Below, one piece after another: positions 7,793-16,238 of a stretch of 46,214 nucleotides of DNA. Position 1 is the first letter of the stretch; every line of letters begins with the position of its first letter. The stretch is from Megasphaera sp. UBA1696 (GTDB taxonomy: Bacteria > Bacillota > Negativicutes > Veillonellales > Megasphaeraceae), in NCBI GenBank assembly GCA_002319965.1, contig DCJQ01000043.1, forward strand, positions 1 to 46,214, written 5' to 3'. The position numbers and the translations under genes are program-made. Below the pieces are notes generated by a model, which saw only the letters and a list, made by a program, of their open reading frames with translations, had not been told where the DNA came from and searched no databases.

Positions 7793-9202
7793 ATGTATTT
7801 GAATAAAAAAGCCTGTGCGGTCTTAGCGGCCTTGACGTTGGAACTGTCCGGTGCGGCCTGGGCGGCATCGGCCGACAGTTTCTCCGATGTACCGAAAGAC
7901 CATTGGTCCTATGAAGCCCTCGATTATCTGGCTCAGGAAGGGGTCATCGAAGGGATGGGCGACAATACCTTTGAAGGCGGCCGCACGATGACTCGCTATG
8001 AAGTGGCCAGCATCGTCGCCAAAGCCATGCAGAAGGGCGGCGGCAGCTTCGGGGACAAGGCGGTTCTTGAAAAGCTCCACGGGGAATACGCCGATGAAAT
8101 CAGCGTTCTCCGGCAGCAGGTTGCGGCCAATACGAAACAAATCGATCAGAATACGAAAGATATCGATGAACTGAAAAACGGCATTGCCGGCAAAATGGAG
8201 CTCAGCGGTTTTGTCCGCGTCCAATACGACCATGATAAATACAGTGGTCAGGTGCAGAACAACAGCGACCTCTACAAAGACAACAATCGCTTCTATATGA
8301 GCCTTAACGGGGCATATAAAGTAAACGACAACTGGAAGGCTAAATTTCAGCTGGAAAAAAATTCCTTCTACAATGGTGGTCACGACCACGAAAATGAATC
8401 GGGTTCTTGGGCGGCCGACGGGAAAGACAAGGGACGTGCCAAGCGATGGTCCGGTCACGACGGTAATATCCAGCGTATCTGGGTCGAAGGGACGGATCCT
8501 AAGACCGGAGCTTGGATCAACATTGGCCGGGCATGGCGCGGTTTAGGACAGCAGAATGTCCTTTTCGGGACCGAATCAGACGGCGTCCAGGTTGCCGTAC
8601 CGATCAAAGGGACGAACCTTATGGCCAGTGGTTTTTGGATGGCTTCGACCGGGGCCGGCAACCACGAAAGTTGGTACGGCCTTGGCACGTGGGGAAATGT
8701 CGGGCCGCGAGCCGGCATCAACCTGGCTTACGCTCTCAACTCCAAGAATAAGGGCGACGTTTACGAAAAGAACACGACCCATCTTGAATCTTGGGGCGAA
8801 GAAACCGTCGATTACGATAAAGCCTACGTTCTCAGCGGCTGGTTTGACGTCTCAAAAGACGTCCGCTTCTTGGCCGATTATGTCCGTACCAATGCCGACT
8901 ATCAAAACAGCAGTACCTTCCTGCGGCTGAACTACAAAGAAACGGATCTGAAAAAGCCGGGAACCTGGCAGGCCTATGCCCGGTGGTATCGATATGGAAC
9001 GAACGGTACCATTGCAGGCGACGATGAATGGGGTTCCCTGTTCTACAATGGCAGCGCCGGCAGTAAAGGCTGGATCCTCGGTTATAAATACGTACCTTGG
9101 AAGAATATCGAATGGGAAACGCTGTACTCGAAACAAGAACAGATTTCTAATTCCGACAATAAGCGCACCCTCATCCGTACGCAGATGGACTTCCATTTTT
9201 AA
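7793..9202 (+). CDS. SLH-domain outer-membrane porin
   Basis: The 469-residue product has a signal peptide (1 to about 24, ending AAWA), one SLH domain (about 29-80, FSDVPKDHWSYEAL to TRYEVASIV), a short coiled-coil stretch (about 88-130) and a beta-barrel region (about 135-469) rich in alternating aromatic residues that ends in Phe (DFHF). In Negativicutes such proteins anchor the outer membrane to peptidoglycan through the SLH domain and form a diffusion channel. It follows the HAD gene by 17 bases and closes the cassette before a terminator. It may therefore be the outer-membrane entry route for the glucoside, comparable in role to ScrY or LamB. General porin function is the safer call. 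Confidence 0.88.
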   Translation: MYLNKKACAVLAALTLELSGAAWAASADSFSDVPKDHWSYEALDYLAQEGVIEGMGDNTFEGGRTMTRYEVASIVAKAMQKGGGSFGDKAVLEKLHGEYADEISVLRQQVAANTKQIDQNTKDIDELKNGIAGKMELSGFVRVQYDHDKYSGQVQNNSDLYKDNNRFYMSLNGAYKVNDNWKAKFQLEKNSFYNGGHDHENESGSWAADGKDKGRAKRWSGHDGNIQRIWVEGTDPKTGAWINIGRAWRGLGQQNVLFGTESDGVQVAVPIKGTNLMASGFWMASTGAGNHESWYGLGTWGNVGPRAGINLAYALNSKNKGDVYEKNTTHLESWGEETVDYDKAYVLSGWFDVSKDVRFLADYVRTNADYQNSSTFLRLNYKETDLKKPGTWQAYARWYRYGTNGTIAGDDEWGSLFYNGSAGSKGWILGYKYVPWKNIEWETLYSKQEQISNSDNKRTLIRTQMDFHF

Positions 9203-9241
9203 GAAACGGCTTTTAACTTTATAAATCACCATACCCATCAC

Positions 9242-9283
9242 ACAGACCTTGCATGAATGATTTTTCGTGCGAGGTCTGTTTTG
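9242..9283 (+). terminator. intrinsic terminator of the PTS-porin operon
   Basis: The inverted repeat ACAGACCTTGCATGAA / TTCGTGCGAGGTCTGT surrounds a short loop and is followed by TTTT. The rest of 9203-9297 holds nothing recognisable. Confidence 0.8.
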
Positions 9284-9297
9284 CCATGTTTTCCTTC

Positions 9298-9326
9298 TTG
9301 ACGCTTCTTTTTCCTCTTGATATAAT
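9298..9326 (+). promoter_or_regulatory. promoter of the DeoR-kinase operon
   Basis: TTGACG at 9298-9303 and TATAAT at 9321-9326 are 17 bases apart. It lies about 75 bases before the DeoR-type start codon. Confidence 0.75.
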
Positions 9327-9342
9327 TAATTAACATAAAAGA

Positions 9343-9366
9343 ACAAATAAAAACATGTTATTGTGA
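9343..9366 (+). promoter_or_regulatory. putative DeoR-type operator (copy 1)
   Basis: The word ATGTTATTGTGA (9355-9366) matches 10 of 12 bases of a word at 11710-11721 ahead of the pdxA-like gene. An ACAAAT half (from 9343) and an ATTGT half (9360-9364) make a loose inverted repeat. It is downstream of the -10 box, a repressor-like position. Confidence 0.4.
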
Positions 9367-9401
9367 GAGAATCTTGTGAAGATGAACATGAGGTGAAGCA
9401 T

Positions 9402-10172
9402 ATGTTACCGGCAGAACGGCGGCAATTTATTTTAAACGAACTTTATCGCAGTAAGGCAGTTACGGTAAACGATTTGGCGCAGCAGCTCGATGTGACGACG
9501 ATGACGATTCGTCGGGATTTACAGCATTTAGAAGAAGGCGGTTTAGTCGAAAAGAGTCACGGCGGGGCAGTCCTTGTTGAATCATCGGTAAAAGACGCAG
9601 CATACCGCAATCGAAAACTGGTTCATATCAATGAAAAACGGGAGATGGCGGCTGCGGCTCTGCCCATGATAGAATCGTCTATGAGCATTTATTTGGATGC
9701 CGGAACGACGAATTTTGAATTGGCGGAATTGATGACCAAACAGCACTGGGAGAGTCTGACGGTGGTTACCAATGACTTGGCGATTGCTCAAGTGTTAACA
9801 CCTGTCATGGGGATATATGTCATCCTTTTAGGCGGGCATATTGACGTCGAATCTAATTCGACGTGCGGTGTCTTGGCGACCAATATGGTGCAGACCATGC
9901 ACTTCGATATTTGCTTTTTGGGAACCCAGGCCATTACGCCCGATTGGCGCATTATGACAGCAAACGCTGAAAAAATCGACGTTAAACGGGCTTGTCTGCA
10001 AGCGTCTGATAAGGTGGTTCTCATTGCCGATCATTCTAAGTTTAAAAAGCATAAACTCTATTATATTTTCGATATCTGGGAAGTTGACACCTTGATCAGT
10101 GATTATACGGCAACGTCTGAGGAACAAGGACTGTTTGACGAGCATCAGGTAAACTTTATTCATGTGCAGTGA
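9402..10172 (+). CDS. DeoR-family transcriptional repressor
   Basis: The 256-residue product has the DeoR N-terminal winged helix-turn-helix (RRQFILNELYRSKAVTVNDLAQQLDVTTMTIRRDLQHLEEGGLVEKSHGGAV) and the C-terminal sugar-phosphate-sensing domain, with DAGTTNFELAE and the KLILADHSKF-like segment VVLIADHSKF. The start at 9402 follows GAGGTG (9390-9395). An in-frame opening to 9363 lacks a ribosome site. It is the first gene of the operon with the DUF1537 kinase, ten bases apart. It probably represses this operon and the pdxA-like operon through the shared 12-base element. The effector is likely a phosphorylated acid sugar (inference). Confidence 0.92.
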   Translation: MLPAERRQFILNELYRSKAVTVNDLAQQLDVTTMTIRRDLQHLEEGGLVEKSHGGAVLVESSVKDAAYRNRKLVHINEKREMAAAALPMIESSMSIYLDAGTTNFELAELMTKQHWESLTVVTNDLAIAQVLTPVMGIYVILLGGHIDVESNSTCGVLATNMVQTMHFDICFLGTQAITPDWRIMTANAEKIDVKRACLQASDKVVLIADHSKFKKHKLYYIFDIWEVDTLISDYTATSEEQGLFDEHQVNFIHVQ

Positions 10173-10181
10173 GGTGGTAGT

Positions 10182-11402
10182 ATGCATCATTTTGTTATCA
10201 TCGCCGATGATTTTACAGGGGCGAATGATACCGGTGTCCAGCTTTGTAAACGGGGCATTCCCGCTGATGTTATCCTGGATATAGATCAAATTGAAGATAA
10301 TGAAAATAGTCTGGCTATTGATAGTGAAAGCCGCGTCGTATCGCCTCAAGAGGCTTATGACCGAGTTTATCATGCCGTGATGCAGGTAATGCGGCAAGGG
10401 GGCTGTCGCTTTTTGTATAAAAAAGTGGACTCGACCCTGCGTGGTCATTTACAAGAAGAAATCCGTGCCGCTTTAGACAGTTATGCGCCGGAACTCATCA
10501 TTTTTGCGCCAGCCTATCCCGAACTGGGACGGACGGTAGAACAAGGCCGTCTTTGCGTTCAGGGGACGCCGCTTCTCGATACGGAAATTGCCCGTGATCC
10601 GAGAAACCCTTTGGAAGAAGATAATGTTCAGCAGATCCTGTCGGCCTGCCTGACAGAACCCGTACAGCATTATGACTCTCATGATCTGGCTGAGGGGGCG
10701 CTTGACTTGACGGGGCGAGCCTATTCCTTTGATACGAAGGAGTCATCGCAGTTGGAGCATATCGCTATGGCGGCCATGAAGACGGGAAAGAAAATCCTTT
10801 GGATTGGCTCTGCCGGTCTTGCCCAGGGGATATTACAGGTCAGTTGCCGGAGTCTTCCGGTATTGGCAGTCATTGGCAGCATTAGCAGCAAGACGATGGC
10901 GCAGATTGCATACTGTCGAGATAAGGGTGTGAGTATCGTTTCTTTGGATATGAAAGGACTTTATGAAAAGCCGTGCACCGATGACGTTATTCAATCTGTT
11001 GTCTCACGTTTACAGAAAGGTCATAATGTCATTTTGACGGGAGCGGACTGCCGTCAGGCGTACGAAGATTTTGCTGCCTATGGCCGTGAAAAGGGGCTTT
11101 CTACGGATACGCTGGCCGAGTTTACGAAACAGACCCTGAGTCAACTGGTGCCGGCTATTTTAAAGGATGCCTCCATAAGCGGATTATTTTTGACAGGCGG
11201 AGATACGGCCATTGCTGTCACACGCCGGTTGGCAGCACACGGATCCCGGATTGAACGGGAACTTGTGCCCGGTTTTGTTCAAGGGCGATTATTGGGCGGG
11301 GTTCGAAATGGTCTGCCCATTGTGACCAAGGCCGGAGCCTTTGGAACGGAAAAAGATATTTACAATTGTATAGAAGCGCTAAGATATCTGCCGGAGTCGT
11401 GA
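10182..11402 (+). CDS. four-carbon acid sugar kinase (DUF1537 family)
   Basis: The 406-residue product begins IIADDFTGANDTGVQL, the signature of the DUF1537 N-terminal domain, and has a C-terminal nucleotide-binding domain around LTGGDTAIAV and a conserved TKAGAFGTE near the end. Characterised members (DtnK, LtnK/OtnK and relatives) phosphorylate the 4-hydroxyl of threonate or 2-keto-tetronate-type acids. Together with a PdxA2-type dehydrogenase, which follows at 11738, the pair is known to turn D-threonate or erythronate phosphates into dihydroxyacetone phosphate and CO2. GAGGTGG overlaps the end of the DeoR gene, so the two are co-translated. The exact stereoisomer cannot be told. Confidence 0.88.
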   Translation: MHHFVIIADDFTGANDTGVQLCKRGIPADVILDIDQIEDNENSLAIDSESRVVSPQEAYDRVYHAVMQVMRQGGCRFLYKKVDSTLRGHLQEEIRAALDSYAPELIIFAPAYPELGRTVEQGRLCVQGTPLLDTEIARDPRNPLEEDNVQQILSACLTEPVQHYDSHDLAEGALDLTGRAYSFDTKESSQLEHIAMAAMKTGKKILWIGSAGLAQGILQVSCRSLPVLAVIGSISSKTMAQIAYCRDKGVSIVSLDMKGLYEKPCTDDVIQSVVSRLQKGHNVILTGADCRQAYEDFAAYGREKGLSTDTLAEFTKQTLSQLVPAILKDASISGLFLTGGDTAIAVTRRLAAHGSRIERELVPGFVQGRLLGGVRNGLPIVTKAGAFGTEKDIYNCIEALRYLPES

Positions 11403-11425
11403 ATTTTCGGCGCATAAAAATCGTT

Positions 11426-11475
11426 AAAAGTCATTAGAATAGGTAAGTGATGGTGCCTGTTCTAATGGCTTTTTT
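11426..11475 (+). terminator. intrinsic terminator after the kinase
   Basis: AAAAGTCATTAGAATAGG (11426-11443) pairs with CCTGTTCTAATGGCTTTT (11456-11473), followed by T residues. The remaining AT-rich bases 11476-11640 hold no gene that I can support. Confidence 0.75.
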
Positions 11476-11640
11476 GTTCTTATTTGTTCTATTATGTTAA
11501 AATATCATGATTTGAAGATGCGGATAAATGGGGATAAAGCCAATGACTGTCTAGCATTAGCCATTGTTTTTTAAGAATCTTAAGCAAATTAAAAAGAAAA
11601 AACAATGATAAATAGGCATTATTGACATTATAAAAAGTTG

Positions 11641-11669
11641 TTGACTTATTCGAACAAGTGAAATATAAT
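11641..11669 (+). promoter_or_regulatory. promoter of the pdxA-like operon
   Basis: TTGACT (11641-11646) and TATAAT (11664-11669) are separated by 17 bases. Transcription would start near 11676. Confidence 0.75.
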
Positions 11670-11693
11670 TTAAACAACAAAAATAAACACATA

Positions 11694-11721
11694 ACAACAT
11701 AACAAAACAATGATGTTGTGA
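11694..11721 (+). promoter_or_regulatory. putative DeoR-type operator (copy 2)
   Basis: ACAACAT (11694-11700) and ATGTTGT (11713-11719) form a perfect inverted repeat with a 12-base spacer. The right side (ATGATGTTGTGA) resembles the element at 9355-9366. It lies between the promoter and the ribosome site, so a bound repressor would block transcription. Confidence 0.45.
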
Positions 11722-11737
11722 TAAAGGAGGAGGTACA

Positions 11738-12721
11738 GTGGCAAATAAATTTGTGGGCATCACCATGGGTGATCCGGCCGGAATCGGTCCGGAAATTTCG
11801 CTCAAAGCCATAGATGCTAAAAAAGAGTATCAGCAGTCTGTATTGATCTACGGCAGCTATGATGTACTCCAATACTACCATCAACAGCTCCATTTGACGA
11901 CGCCGCTGGTACGTATTCAGAATATTCAAGAATTTCAGCCGGGAAAGATTAATGTTATCTCTGTGATAGACCTGGCTATCGGAAAAGATTTTGAAATTGG
12001 AAAGGTTTCTCCCGTTGCCGGAGATGCTGCTTACCGATATATCGAAAGGGCTATCGCCGATGCACTGAACGGTGACATCAAAGTCGTCACGACGGCGCCG
12101 TTAAATAAAGAAGCCCTTCATAAAGGCGGGCATCAATTTGACGGTCATACGGAAATCTTTGCAACCCTTACGGGTACCAAGGCCTATACGATGATGCTTT
12201 GGAGTGAAAAGATGTCAGTCGTTCATGTGTCGACGCACTGTTCCCTTCGAGAAGCCTGCAATCGGGCAACGAAAGCCAGAATCTTAGAATGTATCCATTT
12301 GGCAGATTCGGCTATGAAACAGTTAGGCATTGCCAAGCCGCGAATCGCCGTCGCCGGGCTCAATCCGCACAGTGGCGAAGCGGGAATTTTCGGTCATGAA
12401 GATATTGATGAAATTATGCCGGCTATTGCTGAGGCACAGGACGAAGGCCTTTCGGTAGACGGTCCGGTTTCACCGGATACGGTTTTCTTGAAGGCCTACC
12501 GCGGTGTATATGACATTGTCGTCGCTATGTATCACGATCAAGGTCATATTCCGATGAAGCTGGTAGCCTTTGATTCCGGGGTCAATGTCACCTTGGGACT
12601 TCCCATCATTCGGACGTCCGTCGACCATGGCACAGCCTTTGATATTGCCGGTAAAGGCATTGCCAAGGCAGACAGCATGTGTTATGCCGTCGATTTAGGA
12701 AAACGATTTGCAGATCATTAA
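11738..12721 (+). CDS. PdxA2-type 4-phospho-acid-sugar dehydrogenase
   Basis: The 327-residue product is a PdxA homologue: it starts VGITMGDPAGIGPEI, has the metal-binding GHTEIFA (H137) and the C-terminal MYHDQGHIPMKL. Stand-alone PdxA2 proteins next to DUF1537 kinases oxidise 4-phospho-D-threonate or 4-phospho-erythronate and decarboxylate it to dihydroxyacetone phosphate, rather than making pyridoxal phosphate. That is the likely role here because the kinase sits immediately upstream and no vitamin B6 gene is near. The start codon is GTG, supported by GGAGGAGG at 11726-11733. It is the first gene of an operon running towards 14635. Confidence 0.88.
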   Translation: MANKFVGITMGDPAGIGPEISLKAIDAKKEYQQSVLIYGSYDVLQYYHQQLHLTTPLVRIQNIQEFQPGKINVISVIDLAIGKDFEIGKVSPVAGDAAYRYIERAIADALNGDIKVVTTAPLNKEALHKGGHQFDGHTEIFATLTGTKAYTMMLWSEKMSVVHVSTHCSLREACNRATKARILECIHLADSAMKQLGIAKPRIAVAGLNPHSGEAGIFGHEDIDEIMPAIAEAQDEGLSVDGPVSPDTVFLKAYRGVYDIVVAMYHDQGHIPMKLVAFDSGVNVTLGLPIIRTSVDHGTAFDIAGKGIAKADSMCYAVDLGKRFADH

Positions 12722-12756
12722 ATTTCTATATAGATGCGCAAAGGAGCGAATATATT

Positions 12757-13635
12757 ATGTTTAAAGCAGAAGGCTTAATTACCCCCGTTGTTACGGCGTT
12801 GACGGAAAAGGAAGAATTTAACAAAAAGGAATACCAAGCGTTTATCGATCACCTGATTAAAGCCGGTGTGCACGGTGTTTTCCCCTTAGGTACGAACGGT
12901 GAGTTTTATGCATTTTCTTTTAAAGAAAAATTGGAAATCATTGAAGCTGCAGTTGAAGCCGTCCAAGGTCGGGTCCCCGTTTACGCCGGCACAGGATGCG
13001 TTACGACAAAAGAAACAATCGAAATGTCGAAGGCGATTCAACAGATGGGCGGTATCGATTGCCTGTCCATCATTACGCCGTACTTTGTAAAAGCTTCTCA
13101 GGCTGACTTGATTGAACATTTCAGTGCTGTTGCGGAAGCTGTTGACCTACCGATTCTGTTGTATAACATTCCGGCAAGAACGGGGAATGCCATTGACTGG
13201 AAGACAGTTAAAACCTTGGCAAAATATGAAAATATCATCGGTATTAAAGATTCGAGCGGCAACTTCGATAATATGCTGAAATATATTGAAAATACCGATC
13301 CTCGTCTCAATGTACTGGCCGGCAGTGACTCCCTCATCCTTTGGGCACTTATGGCAGGCGGCACGGGCGCCATTTCCGGCTGCTCCAATGTCTTCCCCGA
13401 ACTGATGGTCAGCATCTACAACTACTGGAAAGAAGGCAACATCGAAAAAGCGAACGAATCGCAGAAGAAAATTCGCGCTTTCCGAAATGTCATGCAAATG
13501 GGAAATCCGAACTCTGTCGTAAAACTCGCTGTCAACATGCGCGGCTACCAGGTAGGCCCGGCTCGTCAGCCGTCAAACTGCACCGACCCGGCTATTAAAA
13601 AAGCATTGGAAGATGTTTTTAAACTGTATGACTAA
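12757..13635 (+). CDS. DapA/N-acetylneuraminate lyase-family aldolase
   Basis: The 292-residue product is a class I aldolase of the DHDPS/NAL superfamily. Visible features are the substrate loop GTNGE (45-49), the catalytic Tyr in LLYNIPARTG (Y136) and the Schiff-base Lys in IIGIKDSSG (K164). The family includes dihydrodipicolinate synthase, sialic acid lyase and 2-keto-3-deoxy-acid aldolases. The position between a PdxA2-type and a D-2-hydroxyacid dehydrogenase gene argues for a catabolic 2-keto-3-deoxy acid aldolase giving pyruvate and an aldehyde, not lysine synthesis (inference). The start at 12757 is chosen for the preceding AAGGAG. An upstream in-frame start at 12679 would overlap the pdxA-like gene by 43 bases. 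Confidence 0.85.
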   Translation: MFKAEGLITPVVTALTEKEEFNKKEYQAFIDHLIKAGVHGVFPLGTNGEFYAFSFKEKLEIIEAAVEAVQGRVPVYAGTGCVTTKETIEMSKAIQQMGGIDCLSIITPYFVKASQADLIEHFSAVAEAVDLPILLYNIPARTGNAIDWKTVKTLAKYENIIGIKDSSGNFDNMLKYIENTDPRLNVLAGSDSLILWALMAGGTGAISGCSNVFPELMVSIYNYWKEGNIEKANESQKKIRAFRNVMQMGNPNSVVKLAVNMRGYQVGPARQPSNCTDPAIKKALEDVFKLYD

Positions 13636-13657
13636 TTGACGTAAGGAGATGTAATTC

Positions 13658-14635
13658 ATGGCTAAAGTTGTAATTTCACATCGTCTGCACGACGATGGCA
13701 TGGCTGTTCTTGAAAAGGCTGGCGTAGAGGTCGTTATTACAAATAGCGGTGACCCGAAGGTCATGCTTCCGGAATTAAAAGATGCTGATGGTGTCATCAT
13801 TCGAATCGGCTCTATTGATCGGGAAACGATGGAGCAGTGCCCGAAATTGAAAGTTATTGGACGTCCTGGTGTCGGTGTCGATGATGTCGATGTCGAAGCT
13901 GCGACAGAACTCGGGATTCCCGTTGTTATTGCTCCGGGAGCAAATAGCCGTTCTGTAGCAGAACATGCTATGGCAATGATGTTTGCTTGTGCTAAAGATA
14001 TGATTCGCAGCGACAAAGAAATGCGTAACGGTAACTTTGGAATTCGTAGTTCTTATAAAGCCTATGAATTGGGCGGAAAAACACTTGGCCTGCTGGGCTA
14101 TGGTCATATTGGCAGTATCTTTGCCGGCATGGCAGCCGGTATTGGCATGAATGTATTAGTTTATGATCCGTTCATTAAACGTGAAGCTGTCGAAGCACAG
14201 GGGTATGGGTACCGTGAAGATATGCATGATATCTTAAAAGAAGCCGATGTCGTTTCTATCCATACACCGCTGACGCCGCAAACACGAAATATGATTGGTG
14301 AAGCGGAATTGCAGATGATGAAAAAAGATGGCATTTTGATAAATTGTGCCCGTGGTGGTATCGTCGACGAAGCTGCGCTGAATAAAGCGTTAGATGAAAA
14401 CCGAATTCATAGTGCTGGAACGGATGTTGTTGTACATGAACCAATCGACCCGGCAGATCCTATTTTCCATCATGATAATATCGTTGTTACCCCTCATATG
14501 GCAGGACAGACGAGAGAAGCGGCTTCCGGCGTTGCGACGTTGGCGGCAGAAGGAACGGTAGCTGTTATAAACGGTCAAAAATGGGATAAAGTATGCAATC
14601 CGAAAGCATATGACCATACGCGATGGAACAAGTAA
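13658..14635 (+). CDS. D-2-hydroxyacid dehydrogenase (SerA-like)
   Basis: The 325-residue product has the NAD-binding GYGHIG motif (147-152) and the catalytic triad R232 (NCARGG), E261 and H280 (TPHMAG) of the D-isomer-specific 2-hydroxyacid dehydrogenase family. It lacks the ACT/regulatory C-terminus of biosynthetic SerA, so a catabolic oxidoreductase that interconverts a D-2-hydroxy acid and its 2-keto acid is likely. It follows the aldolase by 22 bases with AAGGAGATG before its start. It could make the 2-keto acid that the aldolase cleaves, or remove a keto product. The substrate is unknown. Confidence 0.87.
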   Translation: MAKVVISHRLHDDGMAVLEKAGVEVVITNSGDPKVMLPELKDADGVIIRIGSIDRETMEQCPKLKVIGRPGVGVDDVDVEAATELGIPVVIAPGANSRSVAEHAMAMMFACAKDMIRSDKEMRNGNFGIRSSYKAYELGGKTLGLLGYGHIGSIFAGMAAGIGMNVLVYDPFIKREAVEAQGYGYREDMHDILKEADVVSIHTPLTPQTRNMIGEAELQMMKKDGILINCARGGIVDEAALNKALDENRIHSAGTDVVVHEPIDPADPIFHHDNIVVTPHMAGQTREAASGVATLAAEGTVAVINGQKWDKVCNPKAYDHTRWNK

Positions 14636-14728
14636 GAGGCTGATCTATAATGCTGCATACATAGCAAAAAGCATGAAAGCATTGCGTTTATTTGAGAATG
14701 GGTGTCCTCGGGTTATGCAATAATTCAT

Positions 14729-14747
14729 GCTATACCAATGGTATAGC
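14729..14747. promoter_or_regulatory. perfect palindrome ahead of the MFS gene
   Basis: GCTATACC (14729-14736) and GGTATAGC (14740-14747) are perfect 8-base arms around a 3-base centre. No T-run follows, so it does not look like a terminator. It sits in the gap 14636-14822, before a TATAAT at 14797-14802 that has only a weak -35. It may be an operator for a regulator that acts on the carrier and downstream genes. Confidence 0.45.
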
Positions 14748-14822
14748 ACTTTGATCTGGCCACACCAAATGAAACTCCATAGTTAAATCTATATTTTATA
14801 ATTAGAAAGGTGTGACTTATAA

Positions 14823-16130
14823 ATGGAAGAAATGATGAAAAAGACTAATGCACGATGGAATATCTTTTTTATGTTAGCTATTATTTGTACTATCAACTAT
14901 ATTGACCGTGCAGTTATCTCCGTATGTATGCCTCAGATTCAAGAAGAACTGAACTTTTCTCCGGAAGTCGTTGGTGCTATTTTAAGTGCATTTTTTTGGG
15001 GATATGCATTGATGCAGATTCCTTGTGGGTGGCTTTGTGATAGATTTAAGCCAGGTAAGATTTTGCTCATTGGTGGTTTATGTTGGGGGATATTTCAAGC
15101 TATTACGGGTATTCTCAGTAGTAGTAAACTATTCATGTTTGTTCGGGTCCTGCTAGGTGTTTCTGAAGCACCTATTTATCCGGCAGGTGCTAAGTTACAG
15201 TCTATATGGCTTCCTGTTACGGAACGATCCAGAGGGAGCGCCTTAGTTGATGTTGGATCCTCGTTAGGGAATGCTTTTGGGGCGCCGTTAGTTGCTTTAT
15301 TTGTCCTTTGGTTAGATGGATGGAGAGGTGCTCTGATTGCCATTGGGGCTTTAACGGCTGTAATTGTCGTTGTTTGTGGTCGACGTTTAATGTCAACTCC
15401 TGATACCAATAAACGTGTTAATCAGGCAGAACGCGATTATATTAAAAATGCGCTGGAAGAAGAATGGAAGGCTAATCAGGCTGATAGTGTTGCTACAAAA
15501 GTTAAAGTGCGTTTGACCACGTATTTTATGCATAAAGATTTTTGGGGAATGTGCTTTGGCTTTACTTGCGGTAATGCGATTGCCTATGGTTTGATGACTT
15601 GGGGCCCCATGTATTTGGCAACTGTACATCATCTGGATATCAAAGGCTTAGGCGGAGCTTTATTTATCATCTATGGTGTTAGCGTACTTGGAGGGTTATT
15701 AGGCGGTACTATTACGGATACCCTGAAAAGAAAATTCGGGAAAGAACATTATAACAAGATTATGCATTGTAATTTATTGTTGATTGGTGTTATGACTGGT
15801 GGTGCAATGTTGTTGCTCAGTCAGTCTGATTCCCTTTACATGGCTATTGGATGCATTACTGTTGCATTGTTTTTCCAAAAATGGTCCGGATGCTTATATT
15901 GGACTGTTCCGGCTGCCTTGGCACAACGTGAAAACATCGGTACGGTTGGCGGCTGCATGAACTGTGTAGGGAATATTGGTGGAGCCATTATTCCTTTAAT
16001 TATTGGGGCAATTGTTGGTTCCACAGGCTCTTATTTCTTGGCACTTGTGTTGTTTGCCTGCTTTGGCATTGGCATTGGTTTGTTCTCTTTGTTGATCAAC
16101 TTTAAAAAGAAAATTGGTGTTGAAGCATAA
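14823..16130 (+). CDS. MFS carrier, anion:cation symporter (acid sugar) family
   Basis: The 435-residue product has 12 predicted membrane helices and the ACS-type opening RWNIFFMLAIICTINYIDRAVISVCMP, as in galactonate, glucarate and phthalate carriers. LCDRFKPGK is the loop 2-3 motif. It is probably a proton symporter that takes up a sugar acid at the inner membrane, which suits the surrounding acid-sugar enzymes. GAAAGGTG (14804-14811) precedes the start; the in-frame Met codons at positions 4 and 5 are alternatives. It has its own gap and possible promoter. Codon use and base composition are clearly more AT-rich than in the flanking genes, which suggests a separate origin. Confidence 0.88.
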   Translation: MEEMMKKTNARWNIFFMLAIICTINYIDRAVISVCMPQIQEELNFSPEVVGAILSAFFWGYALMQIPCGWLCDRFKPGKILLIGGLCWGIFQAITGILSSSKLFMFVRVLLGVSEAPIYPAGAKLQSIWLPVTERSRGSALVDVGSSLGNAFGAPLVALFVLWLDGWRGALIAIGALTAVIVVVCGRRLMSTPDTNKRVNQAERDYIKNALEEEWKANQADSVATKVKVRLTTYFMHKDFWGMCFGFTCGNAIAYGLMTWGPMYLATVHHLDIKGLGGALFIIYGVSVLGGLLGGTITDTLKRKFGKEHYNKIMHCNLLLIGVMTGGAMLLLSQSDSLYMAIGCITVALFFQKWSGCLYWTVPAALAQRENIGTVGGCMNCVGNIGGAIIPLIIGAIVGSTGSYFLALVLFACFGIGIGLFSLLINFKKKIGVEA

Positions 16131-16165
16131 CATGCTTTTTGTGCAGCCTAAGAAACTCTGCAATA

Positions 16166-16216
16166 AAATGCCTCTCCAGCAACTTCTGTTTTGAAGGGGC
16201 TGGGGAGGATGTTTTA
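16166..16216 (+). terminator. hairpin/terminator after the MFS gene
   Basis: CCTCTCCAGC (16171-16180) pairs with GCTGGGGAGG (16199-16208) with one mismatch, extended by AAAAT/GTTTT. The T-run is broken, so termination may be partial. Confidence 0.6.
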
Positions 16217-16238
16217 TTAATAGAAAGGGGTATGATTT

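Noticed and set aside
11738..12721. Vitamin B6 biosynthesis pdxA
   Set aside because: No other B6 genes are present and a DUF1537 kinase lies just upstream, as in PdxA2 catabolic systems.
12757..13635. Lysine-pathway dihydrodipicolinate synthase
   Set aside because: It shares the fold and catalytic Lys, but the gene sits in an inducible sugar-acid operon with no lysine gene nearby.
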